From the NCBI RefSeq assembly GCF_001510895.1, contig NZ_LPWA01000024.1, positions 100,819 through 164,818 on the forward strand: a stretch of DNA of 64,000 nt, read 5' to 3'. This document shows, one piece after another, positions 9,376 through 18,975 of this stretch. A model generated the notes under the pieces. The model was not told the DNA's origin. It saw nothing but the letters and a program-made list of their open reading frames with translations, and did not search any database. Every line of letters begins with the position of its first letter. The first letter of the stretch is position 1. The DNA is from Mesorhizobium loti. Its GTDB lineage: Bacteria > Pseudomonadota > Alphaproteobacteria > Rhizobiales > Rhizobiaceae. A program made the translations under genes and the position numbers.

Positions 9376-10017
9376 TTGCTCTCACACGATCGCGTCTGGG
9401 CCGCAATCGACGCTCTCGCCGAGCGCTATTCGCTCTCTGCTTCCGGTCTCGCCCGACGTGCGGGTCTCGATTCGACCGCTTTCAACAAATCGAAGCGCCT
9501 GTCCTCCGATGGCCGGCCGCGCTGGCCGTCGACCGAATCGCTGGCCAAGATCATCGAGGCCACCGGCGCCTCGCTGGAAGAATTCACCATACTGGTCGAA
9601 GGCCGCGGCAGCCCCGCCGCGCCGCAGTCGCGCATGGCCGTGCCGTTGCTCGGCTTCGCCCAGGCCGGCGCCGGCGGCTTCTTCGACGATGCCGGCTATC
9701 CCTCGGGGCAGGGCTGGGATCTGGTGGAGCTTCCGGCGCGGGCGGCGGAAACCTCCTATGCGCTGAAGGTCCAGGGCGATTCCATGCTGCCGCTCTACCG
9801 CAATGGCGACGTGCTGATCGTCGAGCCGGGCGCGCCGACGCGCAAGGGCGACCGCGTCGTCGTCAAGACCGCCGCCGGCGAGGTCATGGCCAAGGTGCTC
9901 GAACGGCAGACCGCCAAGTCGATCATGCTGGTCTCGCTCAATCCCGCTCACCCGGACCGCGACATCCCGATGCGCGATGTCGAATGGGTGGCGCGGATCG
10001 TCTGGGCAAGCCAGTAG
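9376..10017 (+). CDS. XRE-type helix-turn-helix protein with S24 (LexA/CI-like) peptidase domain
   Basis: 213 residues from a TTG at 9376 with AGGAG eight bases before it. The N-terminal part (residues 5-70) is a lambda-repressor-like HTH, LSASGLARRAGLDSTAFNKS. The C-terminal part is an S24 domain with the catalytic Ser in VQGDSMLPLYRNGDVLIVE and Lys in GDRVVVKTAAGEVMAKV. Such proteins act as repressors that cleave themselves after DNA damage or as phage-type switches. No prophage genes adjoin it here, so it is probably a chromosomal regulator of unknown targets. Confidence 0.85.
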   Translation: MLSHDRVWAAIDALAERYSLSASGLARRAGLDSTAFNKSKRLSSDGRPRWPSTESLAKIIEATGASLEEFTILVEGRGSPAAPQSRMAVPLLGFAQAGAGGFFDDAGYPSGQGWDLVELPARAAETSYALKVQGDSMLPLYRNGDVLIVEPGAPTRKGDRVVVKTAAGEVMAKVLERQTAKSIMLVSLNPAHPDRDIPMRDVEWVARIVWASQ

Positions 10018-10027
10018 GTCCGGGCCG

Positions 10028-10900
10028 GTGCGGGTCCTCCATTTTGCCCTCGCGGTTCTGGCGGTTCCGGCTATGGTGGCGCTGGTCGTCGCCGGGGGCC
10101 GCTCGCTGAAGGGCAACGAAAGCGTCGTCGCGGTCGACCAGATCGATCCGGCCGCCGCTATGATGCCGGGGCAAGACACCGGCGCGGCGCCGGAGGAGCC
10201 GGCAACCTCCGCCATCCTGGCGCCGGCCGCGCCGCTGCCGCCCAAGCCGGCGGTACATTCGCGGGCGATCGATCCCGAAGTGGTGGCGCCGCCCGAACTT
10301 TCCGAGGAGCAGTTGGAACGGGTCGAGCCGCGCGCGCCGCTCAGCGATCTGGCGCTGGCCGGTCCGCCCAAGCCGCGCAGATCGAAGATGCCGGATGGCC
10401 AGGACGGCACCAAGCTGTTCCAGCCTGTCGCTTCCGCCGCCGGCGTTATTGAAGCGAAAGGCTATTCTGTCACCGTGTCGGGCATCGATGTCGTGAAGGG
10501 CGACGAGACCTGCAGCGACGAAGGCAAATCCTGGGCGTGCGGTACGCGTGCCCGGACCGCGTTCCGTGCCTTCCTGCGCGGACGGACGGTTGCCTGCGCC
10601 GTTCCTTCGCAAGGCGGGCGCGGCGCCGTTTCCACCGAGTGCTGGGTCGGCAACAAGGATGTCGGCCAGTGGCTGGTGGAGAATGGCTGGGCGCGCGCCG
10701 CGCAGGGCGGCCCCTATGTCGAGGCCGGAAACAAAGCCCGCGCGGACAAGAAAGGTATCTTCGGCGCGGCGCCAAGTCTTGGCGGCCTGCCGGCATTGCC
10801 GGCCGCTTCTGGTCCGGCGCCTGCCGCGCCAAGCTCTATCCTGCCGGCGGACGACGGTGCCGTTACGCCGCCAGTTGACCAGCCAGTGCCCGCTCAATGA
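10028..10900 (+). CDS. Thermonuclease (SNase-like) family secreted protein
   Basis: 290 residues from a GTG at 10028 just after the preceding gene; AGG lies 10 bases before it. An N-terminal hydrophobic segment ([22 protein letters not shown]) is a signal or anchor. A Pro/Ala-rich linker follows to about residue 130. The C-terminal ~110 residues resemble a staphylococcal nuclease fold ([34 protein letters not shown]). The classic catalytic Arg/Glu set is only partly visible, so nuclease activity is not assured. The 3' end overlaps lysK convergently by 38 bp. Confidence 0.75.
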   Translation: MRVLHFALAVLAVPAMVALVVAGGRSLKGNESVVAVDQIDPAAAMMPGQDTGAAPEEPATSAILAPAAPLPPKPAVHSRAIDPEVVAPPELSEEQLERVEPRAPLSDLALAGPPKPRRSKMPDGQDGTKLFQPVASAAGVIEAKGYSVTVSGIDVVKGDETCSDEGKSWACGTRARTAFRAFLRGRTVACAVPSQGGRGAVSTECWVGNKDVGQWLVENGWARAAQGGPYVEAGNKARADKKGIFGAAPSLGGLPALPAASGPAPAAPSSILPADDGAVTPPVDQPVPAQ

Positions 10901-12511
10901 GCGCGCGCGTCTCCGTGATGCCGTAAAGCGCCGCGAACGAGCCGAAGCGCGGCCCGCGCTCCTGCCCGATCAGCACCTGGTAGATCATCTGGAAGAAGGC
11001 GACCGACACGCCGGGGCCGCCTTCCGGGCTCTGCTTGGAATGGTCCTGATAGCGCTCGATCCGGCGCGCGACGTTGAGCGCCGCGTTCTGGATCGCCTCG
11101 CCGTCGGCGCCTTGCGGCAGCGCGCCGAGCGCTTCCGAAAGCTTCGCCAGCGCCTCGCGCTCCACTTCGTCGGCGGCGCGGTAGACCTTGGTCGGCTTCA
11201 CGAAGTCGTCGAAATAGCGGATCGCATAGCCGGTCAGCCGGTCGAGCTCCGGATGCGTCTTCGGCGTCACGCCCGGCGCATGCCGCGAGATGAAGCCCCA
11301 CAGCACCGCCTTGTCATGCGCGTTGGAGGCGCTGACCAGGTTGAGCAGCAGCGCGAACGGCACCGGCAGGTCGATCGCCGGCGGATTGCCGTCATGCATA
11401 TGCCAGACGGGGTTGCCGAGCCGCTCCTTCCAGTCCTGCCGCGGATAGCGCCGAGGAAGGCATAATATTCGTCGACCGCCTTGGGGATGACGTCGAAATA
11501 GAGCTTCTTGGCCTGCCGCGGCCGCTGATACATGTAGAGGCCAAGGCTCTCGGTCGGCGCGTAGGTCAGCCACTCGTCGATGGTTAGGCCGTTGCCCTTC
11601 GACTTCGAGATCTTCTGGCCGTTCTCGTCGAGGAACAGCTCGTAGACGAAATGCTCAGGCGCGCGGCCGCCTAGGATCTTGCAGATGCGGTCGTAGATCG
11701 CGGCGTTGGTCTGGTGGTCCTTGCCGAACATCTCGAAATCGACGCCGAGCGCTGCCCAGCGCATGCCGAAATCCGGCTTCCACTGCAGCTTCACCTTGCC
11801 GCCGGTGACCGGCAGCGTGGTCTCGGTGCCTTCGTCGTCGAAGGTGATGGTGCCGGCCTTGGCGTCGACATGCTTCATCGGCACGTAGAGCACGCGCCCG
11901 TTCTTCGGCGAGATCGGCAGGAACGGGCTGTAGGTCGCCTGGCGCTCCGGCCCAAGCGTCGGCAGCATCACCGCCATGATCTCGTCGTAGCGCTCGGCGG
12001 CGCGCAGCAGCACTTCGTCGAAGCGGCCGGACTTGTAGTACCGGGTCGCGCTGGCGAACTCGTAGTCGAAGCCGAACGTGTCGAGGAAGCGGCAGAGCAT
12101 CGCGTTGTTGTGGTCGGCGAAGCTCGCATAGTCGCCGCCGAAGGGATTGGGCACCGCCGTGAGCGGCTTGTGCAGATAGGGCTCGAGTGCTGCGCGATCC
12201 GGCACATTGTCGGGGATCTTGCGCATGCCGTCCATGTCGTCGGAAAAGCAGATGAGCTTGGTCTTGACCTTGTCCTCGGTCAGCACCCGGAAGGCGTGCC
12301 GCACCATCGTGGTGCGCGCCACCTCGCCGAAGGTGCCGATATGCGGCAGGCCGGACGGGCCGTAGCCGGTCTCGAACAGGACGGTCTCGGGAAAATCCTT
12401 GTCCTTGTAGCGGGCAATGATCTTCTTGGCTTCCTCGAACGGCCAAGCCTTGCTTTCAGCCGTGGCCGCAAGCATCTCGGGATTGAGATCGATGATGTTT
12501 GATCCCGTCAT
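10863..12511 (-). CDS. lysK: Lysyl-tRNA synthetase, class I, frame broken once
   Basis: Class I signature [14 protein letters not shown] (HIGH-like, about residue 50) and [12 protein letters not shown] (KMSKS-like). It charges tRNA-Lys with lysine. The frame changes near 11448: upstream it reads DEYYAFLGA, downstream [18 protein letters not shown]. One extra C (GCC TAT) restores a 549-residue enzyme. No other LysRS gene is in view. Because this enzyme is normally essential and single in alphaproteobacteria, a real null frameshift is unlikely. The start ATG at 12511 gives [10 protein letters not shown]. Confidence 0.92.
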
Positions 12512-12668
12512 GTCAAAGTTCCAGTCATGTGCCGGCTTTCGCCGCGGGTAAGATTTTTCAACCGGTCTCTAGGCGCGACTGGCCGGAGCGTCAACGATTT
12601 GCGGCGGTTTTCCTTGCGGCGTCACAATGGCGTTCCTACGTTGGGGCCATGTTATCAAGGAGTTTTGA

Positions 12669-13079
12669 ATGCCTCTGACGCCGCACGAAGCGCTGATCCA
12701 TCTGATGGTCATCACCTCGGCTTCCGACCGCGACATGACCGATGTCGAGTTGGCGCGGATCGGCGACGTCGTTCGTTCGTGGCCGGTATTCGTTGACTTC
12801 AACCCGGACAGGCTGGTCGCTGTGGCTCAAGCCTGCCAGAAGGCGCTGCAGGAGAAGGACGGGCTGGAGGGCGTGCTCGCGCGCGTCGCCGAGGCGTTGC
12901 CGGAGCGGTTGCGCGACACCGCCTATGCCGCCGCTTTCGAGGTCGCGGCCGTCGATCTCGAAATGCGCATGGAGGAGGTGCGGGTGCTGCAGCTCATCCG
13001 CCTCAAGCTCGATCTCGACACGCTGACCGTCGCCGCGATCGCGCGTGCGGCCAAGGCCCGCCTGCGCACGCTCACTTGA
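12669..13079 (+). CDS. TerB-like (tellurite resistance) family protein
   Basis: 136 residues, ATG at 12669 preceded by AAGGAG. All-helical, starting MPLTPHEALIHLMVITSASDRDMTDVE, with the acidic DRDMTDVEL metal-type motif of TerB/DjlA domains and a second helical half ending AKARLRTLT. The family is cytosolic; function of stand-alone alphaproteobacterial copies is unknown, and no other ter gene is nearby. It is convergent with the solute-binding gene at 13093. Confidence 0.75.
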   Translation: MPLTPHEALIHLMVITSASDRDMTDVELARIGDVVRSWPVFVDFNPDRLVAVAQACQKALQEKDGLEGVLARVAEALPERLRDTAYAAAFEVAAVDLEMRMEEVRVLQLIRLKLDLDTLTVAAIARAAKARLRTLT

Positions 13080-13092
13080 TGCCTGTCGCGCT

Positions 13093-13965
13093 TTAGAAAA
13101 AGCTGACCGGGAAATAGCGCAGATAGAACTCGGCGAAGGTTCCCTTGATCGAGATTTCCTGCAGCGCGTAGTCGAAGGCGGCGGCCAGCGCCGGGTCGCC
13201 CGCCCGGGTGGCGATCGCCATGCCCGAGCCCAGATATTCGGGCGCCATATACGGGCCGCCGGCGAAGCGGCAGCAGCCGGCGGCATCGGAGCCGCCAAGC
13301 CAAAACGAAAACCGCATGCCGTCGCCGAAGGCGGCATCGATCTTGCCAGCCCTGAGGTCGGCGTAGAGGGCCTCAGGCTTGTCGAAGGGCACGACCTGCA
13401 CGGTGCTGAAATAGTCGCGCAGCATCTTCTCATGCGCCGAGCCAGCGATGACACCGACCCGCTTGCTGCGCAGCTTGTCGAGGATCGGCTCGGCGAAGGC
13501 CTTGGCCTTCGGCATGATGAAGCGCGCCGGGAACTGCAGGTAGGAACGTGAGAAGGCGTATTTCTCGCGGCTTTCCGGCGTTGCCGCTATGCCGGCGATG
13601 ATCGCCTCGCCTTCCCCCTTCTGCAACGCGGCGTCGAGCTCGTTCCAGGGCAGCGCCTGGATCTGGCATTTCTCGACGATGCCGAGCTCCGCGCAGATCG
13701 CCCTTGCCAGGTCGATGTGGAAACCCGACAGCCGGCCCGAGCCGTCGAGGAAATTGAAGGGCGGAAAATCGGTGGTGGTGAGGAATCTCAATCTCGGCAG
13801 TGCGGAAAGATCGGGCTTGGGCAGCCGCTCCTTGGCATCCCACAGCACCGGAACCTGCGGCTCCGCGGCCTGAGTCGCGCCGGCAAGCGGCAACACCCCG
13901 ATCAGCGCCGACAACAGGGCCAGAAATATCCACTGGAATGTCACGATAAGGCTCCGCCCAGTCAT
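13093..13965 (-). CDS. Periplasmic solute-binding protein, family 3 (amino-acid type)
   Basis: 290 residues with an N-terminal signal peptide (FQWIFLALLSALIGVLPLAGATQA). The mature protein has the SBP_bac_3 pattern: LRFLTTTDFPPFNFLDGSGRLSGFHIDLARAICAELG, then a type II hinge with EGEAIIAGIAATPESREKYAFSRSYL. No permease or ATPase gene is adjacent, so it is an orphan binding protein that may feed a distant transporter or a signalling partner. The ligand is not identified. Confidence 0.82.
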   Translation of the reverse strand: MTGRSLIVTFQWIFLALLSALIGVLPLAGATQAAEPQVPVLWDAKERLPKPDLSALPRLRFLTTTDFPPFNFLDGSGRLSGFHIDLARAICAELGIVEKCQIQALPWNELDAALQKGEGEAIIAGIAATPESREKYAFSRSYLQFPARFIMPKAKAFAEPILDKLRSKRVGVIAGSAHEKMLRDYFSTVQVVPFDKPEALYADLRAGKIDAAFGDGMRFSFWLGGSDAAGCCRFAGGPYMAPEYLGSGMAIATRAGDPALAAAFDYALQEISIKGTFAEFYLRYFPVSFF

Positions 13966-14192
13966 GTTCTTGGCTTTTCGTATGAAAACGGCGTAGGCAC
14001 AACGGTTTTTGATTTCAAACCCACGAATTCGGCGTATGGTTTAGCATGTTCGCAAGTGGTAGCGCGCGCCGGCAACGGGGGAGATCATCGGCGCGACGAA
14101 GGAGCTTGCAGCTTGGGGGTTGATGGCGAAGGGTGGTTCGGGCATCTACCGTCGGTCATGAAAGCAGAAAGCAACATGGGGTAGATGTTGCG

Positions 14193-15023
14193 ATGAGCAT
14201 GTTCGATAGAACTCTGGAATACATAGACCAGTTGCAGCACGCCAGCACGGCGGCGGCGGTGTGCGAGCGCTTGCTCGGCGTCACCTCGAATTTCGGGCTG
14301 ACGGCGCTGATGGCCGGAACCGTGCCGCAGCCCGGCACCCCGCGCGGCCAGCAGAAGGACCACGTCCTGCTCTGCGACTGGCCGGGCGAGTGGCTGGAGC
14401 GCTACGTGGCGCGCAACTATGTCGACCATGATCCGGTTGTCAGCCACATGAAGCAATTGCAGGCCCCGTTCCAGTGGCGGGAAGCCTCGCAGGCCATCGT
14501 CATCGACAAGAGCAGCGACGAGGTCATGGGCGATGCCCGCGAGTTCAAACTCCGCGACGGCCTCGCCTTCCCATTGGTCACGCTCGACGGTCAGATCGTC
14601 ATGGTCTCGCTGGGCGGCGAGTCCGTCGAGTTGTCGGAGGCCGAGTTCGGCATGGTTTCGCTGGCGTCCACCTACGCCATCGGCCGCGCCATGCAGCTTC
14701 ACACCATGGCCGGCAAGGTCATCGATCACATTGAGTTGACGCCGCGTGAGCGCGAATGCCTGCAATGGGCGGCCGTCGGCAAGTCCGAATGGGAGATTTC
14801 GCAGATTCTCGGCATCTCGGAGCACACCTCGGAGAAACACCTTCTCAACGCCAAGAGCAAACTGGGCGCCGCCAACCGTGTGCAGGCGGTCGCGGAGGCG
14901 ATTAGGCGCGGCTATATTAGCGAGGTCGGTCGGCGCCGACCTAGAAATTCTTGCCTACGCGATCGCGTAATATTTTCGGGAAAGCCCGGCCGTATCTTCC
15001 TCTTAAGCCCAGGAGACGGCTAA
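14193..15023 (+). CDS. LuxR-family quorum-sensing regulator
   Basis: As read, 276 residues from the ATG at 14193. N-terminal autoinducer-binding domain (about 20-165; WLERYVARNYVDHDPV, with the Trp, Tyr and Asp that contact the lactone in TraR-like proteins) and C-terminal HTH (LTPRERECLQWAAVGKSEWEISQILGISEHTSEKHL). After AIRRG the frame runs 34 residues into unrelated sequence. If one C is restored after 14912 (GGC CTA TAT TAG) the protein ends at 14920 as a 242-residue LuxR ending AIRRGLY, the normal length. It should regulate the downstream luxI in response to acyl-homoserine lactone. Confidence 0.9.
   Translation: MSMFDRTLEYIDQLQHASTAAAVCERLLGVTSNFGLTALMAGTVPQPGTPRGQQKDHVLLCDWPGEWLERYVARNYVDHDPVVSHMKQLQAPFQWREASQAIVIDKSSDEVMGDAREFKLRDGLAFPLVTLDGQIVMVSLGGESVELSEAEFGMVSLASTYAIGRAMQLHTMAGKVIDHIELTPRERECLQWAAVGKSEWEISQILGISEHTSEKHLLNAKSKLGAANRVQAVAEAIRRGYISEVGRRRPRNSCLRDRVIFSGKPGRIFLLSPGDG
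14923..14942 (+). promoter_or_regulatory. Candidate lux box upstream of the AHL synthase gene
   Basis: A 20-bp dyad: AGGTCGG (14923-14929), 6-bp centre, CCGACCT (14936-14942). Size and symmetry fit LuxR-type operators. It begins two bases after the repaired luxR stop and lies 80 bp before the ATG with the best ribosome site (15023). Binding by the adjacent LuxR is inferred. Confidence 0.5.
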
Positions 15024-15051
15024 TGCTTTTTCCCTCACCACTCAGGAATTG

Positions 15052-15660
15052 ATGGAGCGCCCCGACCTTTGGGAAGCGGTCCACCGCCTGCGCTACAAGA
15101 TCTTCGTCGAGGAGATGGGATGGGCCGATCTCGATCGCCCGGACGGGCTCGAGATCGATCAGTTCGACCATGACGAGGCCGAACATCATCTCGTCATCCG
15201 CAACGGCGAGCTTGCCGGCTATCAGCGCATGCTGCCGACGACACGGGCGCACCTTCTGACCGACGTCCTGTCGGATCTCTACGAAGGGACGCCCCCGTCG
15301 GGGCCGCATGTCTGGGAGCTGACCCGCTATGCCGTGGCGCCGGGCTTTCGCGACGGCAAGCGCGGTGTTTCGACGGTCGGCACCGAATTGATCGCCGGCT
15401 TCGTCGAATGGGGCCTCAAGCGCAACGTCAACCAGGTCATCATCGAGTTCGAACCGATGTGGGTGCTGCGCGCGCTGCAGCTGCACTTCCTGGCGACGCC
15501 GCTCGGCTACCAGCGCACCTATGGCAACCAGCAGGTCGTGGCGACGCTGCTCACCTTCACCGAGCATACGCTGGATGTGGTGCGCCGGCGCCGCAACCAC
15601 TTCCTGCCGGTGCTCAACCGGGGCTATCCCGGCCAGCTTGGCCTGAGGCAGGCTTCGTGA
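15052..15660 (+). CDS. Acyl-homoserine-lactone synthase (LuxI family)
   Basis: The open frame begins with ATG at 15052. A stronger start is ATG at 15023 (AGGAG seven bases before it), but its frame stops after nine codons; one C restored after 15026 joins the two into a 212-residue protein starting MPFSLTTQELMERPD. In that numbering Arg24, Phe28 and Trp34 fall at the conserved LuxI positions, followed by EIDQFDHDEAEH, GYQRMLPT and VWELTRYAV (the conserved acidic residues, Arg and E-x-x-R). It makes an acyl-homoserine lactone from S-adenosylmethionine and an acyl-ACP or acyl-CoA. It is followed by a crotonase gene. Confidence 0.9.
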   Translation: MERPDLWEAVHRLRYKIFVEEMGWADLDRPDGLEIDQFDHDEAEHHLVIRNGELAGYQRMLPTTRAHLLTDVLSDLYEGTPPSGPHVWELTRYAVAPGFRDGKRGVSTVGTELIAGFVEWGLKRNVNQVIIEFEPMWVLRALQLHFLATPLGYQRTYGNQQVVATLLTFTEHTLDVVRRRRNHFLPVLNRGYPGQLGLRQAS

Positions 15661-15671
15661 TGGAGGAGGTC

Positions 15672-16418
15672 ATGAGCTTTCATCCCGAACCGGAGCTGCG
15701 CGGCCACACGCTGGTCGTCACCGTGTCCTCGCATGACGGCCGCCCGGTGCTGGACAGGCACGCCTATGCGAGCCTCGCGAGCACCTTCCACGAGGCCGCC
15801 GTCAATGACGACGTCCGCGTGGTCGTGCTGCGCGGCCTTGCCGGCTGCTTCTGCCTCGGCGGCGACTTCTCGGAGTTCCTCGACGCCACCAAGCACCAGC
15901 AGCTGATCGCCGCCGTCACCGACATGTTCCGCATGCTGGCGACCTTCCCCAAGCCGGTCCTTGCCTGCGTGGACGGGGATGCCGTCGGTGTCGGCTGCAC
16001 CATCCTGTTCCACTGCGACATGGTGATTGCCTCAAGGGGGAGCACCTTCAGGGTGCCGTTCGTCGATTTCGGCCTCGTGCCGGACGCGGCGACCAGCATC
16101 CTGGCCCCCCAGAAGCTCGGCTATGCCGGCGCCTTCCGCTTCTTCTGCCTGGGCGACACGCTGGGCGTCGACGACGCCAAGGCGCTCGGCCTGGTCGGCG
16201 AGATTGTGGAAGGCAGCGCCGAGGAGACGGCCTTGGCGCGGGCAAGGCAACTGGCCAAGAAGCCGGTTGCGGCGCTGCTGCAGACACGCGGTCTGCTCAA
16301 GGGCGATACGGACGTTCTGTGCGACCGCATCGACCATGAGATATCGCTGTTCCAGCAGGCGCTCCAGGACGACGCTACGCTGAAGCGGCTGCAGCGGATC
16401 GCCCGCCTGGCCGCCTAG
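15672..16418 (+). CDS. Crotonase-fold enoyl-CoA hydratase/isomerase family protein next to luxI
   Basis: 248 residues from the ATG at 15672, preceded by GGAGGAGG; an ATG at 15660 overlapping the luxI stop is possible. Crotonase core with CFCLGGDFSEFLDA (oxyanion strand), GDAVGVGCTILFHCDMVIA and FRVPFVDFGLVPDAATS. The two catalytic Glu of true enoyl-CoA hydratases are replaced (Thr in GVGCT, Phe in VPF). The FGLVPDAATS pattern is closer to delta3,delta2-enoyl-CoA isomerases, with Asp where they have Glu. Coupling to luxI suggests it shapes the acyl chain used for the signal; that is inference. Confidence 0.8.
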   Translation: MSFHPEPELRGHTLVVTVSSHDGRPVLDRHAYASLASTFHEAAVNDDVRVVVLRGLAGCFCLGGDFSEFLDATKHQQLIAAVTDMFRMLATFPKPVLACVDGDAVGVGCTILFHCDMVIASRGSTFRVPFVDFGLVPDAATSILAPQKLGYAGAFRFFCLGDTLGVDDAKALGLVGEIVEGSAEETALARARQLAKKPVAALLQTRGLLKGDTDVLCDRIDHEISLFQQALQDDATLKRLQRIARLAA

Positions 16419-16434
16419 ATCCGGCATGAAACCT

Positions 16435-16467
16435 CAGCGCCGCGCACCGGAAGGACGCGCGGCGCTG
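16435..16467. terminator. Hairpin between convergent crotonase and ppk2 genes
   Basis: CAGCGCCGCGC (16435-16445) and GCGCGGCGCTG (16457-16467) form a perfect 11-bp stem around an 11-base loop. No clear T run follows. Its place between two converging genes fits a bidirectional terminator. Confidence 0.6.
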
Positions 16468-16504
16468 TAACGTCGAGGCGCCGATCACCGGCCTGTGGGG
16501 AACG

Positions 16505-17410
16505 CTACTTCTCCAGGAACGATGGCCCTTCGCCGATGATCTTCTTGTCTTCCTTGCCGATAGCGTCGAGATCGCGCCCGTCATAGGGCAGCGACAACAG
16601 GATCCGCTGCATGACGGCGAGCCGCGCGCGGCGCTTGTCGTTGGCGCGCACGATGATCCAGGGCGCGAACTCCTTGTGGGTGCGCTCGACCATCAGATCG
16701 CGCGCCCTGGTGTAGTCGTCCCATTTGTTGATGCCGGCAATGTCGATCGGCGAGAACTTCCAGTTCTTCAATGGCGACCAGCGGCGGTCGTGGAAACGTT
16801 CGAGCTGCGTCTCGCGGCCTATGTTCAGCCAGAATTTGAAGAAGTGGATACCCTCGTTGCAGATCATGCGCTCGAAATGCGGCGTCTCGTCGAGGAATTT
16901 CTCGTGCTGCTGCGGCGTGCAGAACCCCATGACGGGCTCGACGCCGGCCCGGTTGTACCAGGAGCGGTCGAAGGTGACGAACTCGCCCGAAGTCGGGAAA
17001 TGGTCGACATAGCGCTGAAAGTACCATTGCCCAAGCTCCGTCGGCGTCGGCTTGGTCAGCGCCACGTTGCGCGCCGTGCGCGGATTCATGTACTGCCGCA
17101 GCACGAAGATCGTGCCGCCCTTGCCGGCGGCATCGCGCCCCTCGAACAGCGCCATCACCCGCTTGCCGGTCGCCTGCAGCCAGGCCTGCGCCTTGACCAG
17201 CTCGATCTGCAGGCGCTCGAGCTCCTTGTCGTAGTCTTCGCTCTTCATCTTCTTGTCGTACGGATAGCCGCCGGCGGTCAGCTTGTTGTCCTCGATCCAG
17301 TCCGGAAGCGCCGGGTTGTCGATGTCGAACTCGCGTTCCTTGCCGCCGATCCTGATCCTGATCGGTCCCGCGGCAGGCGCCGCTCCGGCGGTTTCCTTGG
17401 CATTTTTCAT
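16505..17410 (-). CDS. ppk2: Polyphosphate kinase 2
   Basis: 301 residues. PPK2 fold: Walker [12 protein letters not shown] (about residue 92), lid residues in [14 protein letters not shown], Walker B-like [20 protein letters not shown], then [16 protein letters not shown] and [19 protein letters not shown]. It transfers phosphate between polyphosphate and nucleotides, usually making GTP or ATP from polyphosphate. It stands divergent from phoR, which places phosphate storage beside phosphate sensing. Length is normal for a single-domain class I PPK2. Confidence 0.93.
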   Translation of the reverse strand: MKNAKETAGAAPAAGPIRIRIGGKEREFDIDNPALPDWIEDNKLTAGGYPYDKKMKSEDYDKELERLQIELVKAQAWLQATGKRVMALFEGRDAAGKGGTIFVLRQYMNPRTARNVALTKPTPTELGQWYFQRYVDHFPTSGEFVTFDRSWYNRAGVEPVMGFCTPQQHEKFLDETPHFERMICNEGIHFFKFWLNIGRETQLERFHDRRWSPLKNWKFSPIDIAGINKWDDYTRARDLMVERTHKEFAPWIIVRANDKRRARLAVMQRILLSLPYDGRDLDAIGKEDKKIIGEGPSFLEK

Positions 17411-17601
17411 CGAGGCGAACCCTTTCCAGCTTGCGGACTCATGCTATGGAGCCTCTACGACGCCCGCGTCAGTGCGGACGTGGGGCGTCGTAGCACTTTG
17501 ATTTTGCGCATGAACATTCCAGAAAATCGATTCCGATTTTTGTGGGGTCATGCGCCGGTCCGGTCGGGCGAACTTTCACCGGCGGAGATACGGGGCAGCG
17601 C

Positions 17602-18867
17602 ATGGTCGACACGGGCGCAGAGCGAAGAGGCGCGATGGAAGCCGTCGCCGCCCGGCTGCGGCGCCGCCGCTGGTTGCTGGCCGCGGCCATCGTTGCGGTC
17701 CTGGCCGTCTACGGTTTCGGCGGCATCTCGATCTATGTGCCGCTGCTGGCCCTGGCCTTGCTGGTCGCAGCGGCAATGTTGCCGGCCGACGTCGAACGCC
17801 AGTCCGCCGACGACGCGGCGGCGATCGAGGCCGGCGGACTGCAGCGGCTCTCCGGCGAATATCTTGCCGCGGCCGTTGCCGACCCGCTGATCATCTTCGA
17901 CCGCGCGGCCAGCATCGTCCATGCCAATGCGGCCGCCTTTGCCGCCTTTGGCGGGCTGGCGCCCGGCATGTCGCTGTCGCTCAAGTTCCGCGCGCCGGAA
18001 ATGCAGGCCCTGCTTGACGGCATCGTCTCGGGGACGGTGGCGTCCGACGTCGTCGACTACACGGAAAAGCTGCCGGTCGAGCGCACATACCGGGTGAGCG
18101 CATCCTCGGTCGGCCATGCTACCGATCTCTACGTCCTGGTGTTCAAGGATCAGAGCGAGGCGCGCCGCATCGACCGCATGCGCGCCGACTTCATCGCCAA
18201 TGCCAGCCACGAGCTGCGCACGCCGCTCGCCTCGATCGCCGGCTTCATCGAGACCTTGCGCGGCCCGGCGCGCGGCGATCCGGCGGCACGCGACCAGTTC
18301 CTGCAGATCATGCAGAACCAGACGGGCCGCATGGCGCGCCTGATCGACGACCTGCTGTCGCTGTCGCGGCTGGAGATGAAACCCTATCTCAGGCCGGGAA
18401 CCGAGGTCGATCTTCGCCAGACCATCGACAGCGTCATCGATTCCCTTGGCCCGTTGGCCAGCGAGAACGGCCTCGTCATCGAGCGGGATTTCGTCGATGG
18501 CCCGCTTTCCGTGCCCGGCGACCGCGACGAGCTCTTCCAGGTTTTCGAGAATCTCCTGGAGAACGCCTGCAAATACGGTCAGTCGGGCGGGCATGTCACC
18601 GTATCCATCGTCCGCAGCGAGGATGGCCAGGATGCCAGCATCGACGTCACCATAAGAGACTACGGCCCTGGCATTGCCGAGGAACACATCCCCCGCATCA
18701 CCGAGCGTTTCTACCGCGTCGATGTCGAAAACAGCCGGACCCAGAAAGGCACCGGCCTTGGCCTTTCGATCGTCAAGCATATATTGACCCGTCATAACGC
18801 AAGGCTGTCGATCAAGTCGGAAGTCGGCAAGGGCGCGGCGTTCACTGTTCATTTGCCGGCTCGCTGA
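17602..18867 (+). CDS. phoR: Phosphate-regulon sensor histidine kinase PhoR
   Basis: 421 residues from ATG 17602; ATG 17635, after GAAGAGG, is an equally possible start. Two N-terminal membrane segments (WLLAAAIVAVLAVYGFGG and IYVPLLALALLVAAAML), a PAS-like region (PLIIFDRAASIVHANAAA), HisKA with FIANASHELRTPLASIAGF (phosphorylated His), and HATPase with NLLENACKYG, DYGPGIAEEHI and TGLGLSIVKHIL. It signals phosphate shortage to PhoB. The pst transporter genes and phoB that often follow are absent; phoU comes next after 108 bp. Confidence 0.88.
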   Translation: MVDTGAERRGAMEAVAARLRRRRWLLAAAIVAVLAVYGFGGISIYVPLLALALLVAAAMLPADVERQSADDAAAIEAGGLQRLSGEYLAAAVADPLIIFDRAASIVHANAAAFAAFGGLAPGMSLSLKFRAPEMQALLDGIVSGTVASDVVDYTEKLPVERTYRVSASSVGHATDLYVLVFKDQSEARRIDRMRADFIANASHELRTPLASIAGFIETLRGPARGDPAARDQFLQIMQNQTGRMARLIDDLLSLSRLEMKPYLRPGTEVDLRQTIDSVIDSLGPLASENGLVIERDFVDGPLSVPGDRDELFQVFENLLENACKYGQSGGHVTVSIVRSEDGQDASIDVTIRDYGPGIAEEHIPRITERFYRVDVENSRTQKGTGLGLSIVKHILTRHNARLSIKSEVGKGAAFTVHLPAR

Positions 18868-18975
18868 TTCTATACTGGTTGCCAACCGGCGATTTCGTCT
18901 TTCTGTCATCCGGTTCGCGTATCAGCGACAGATTGAGGGAACGCACCAGCCGGCAGAAACTGGGAAGGCATATCC

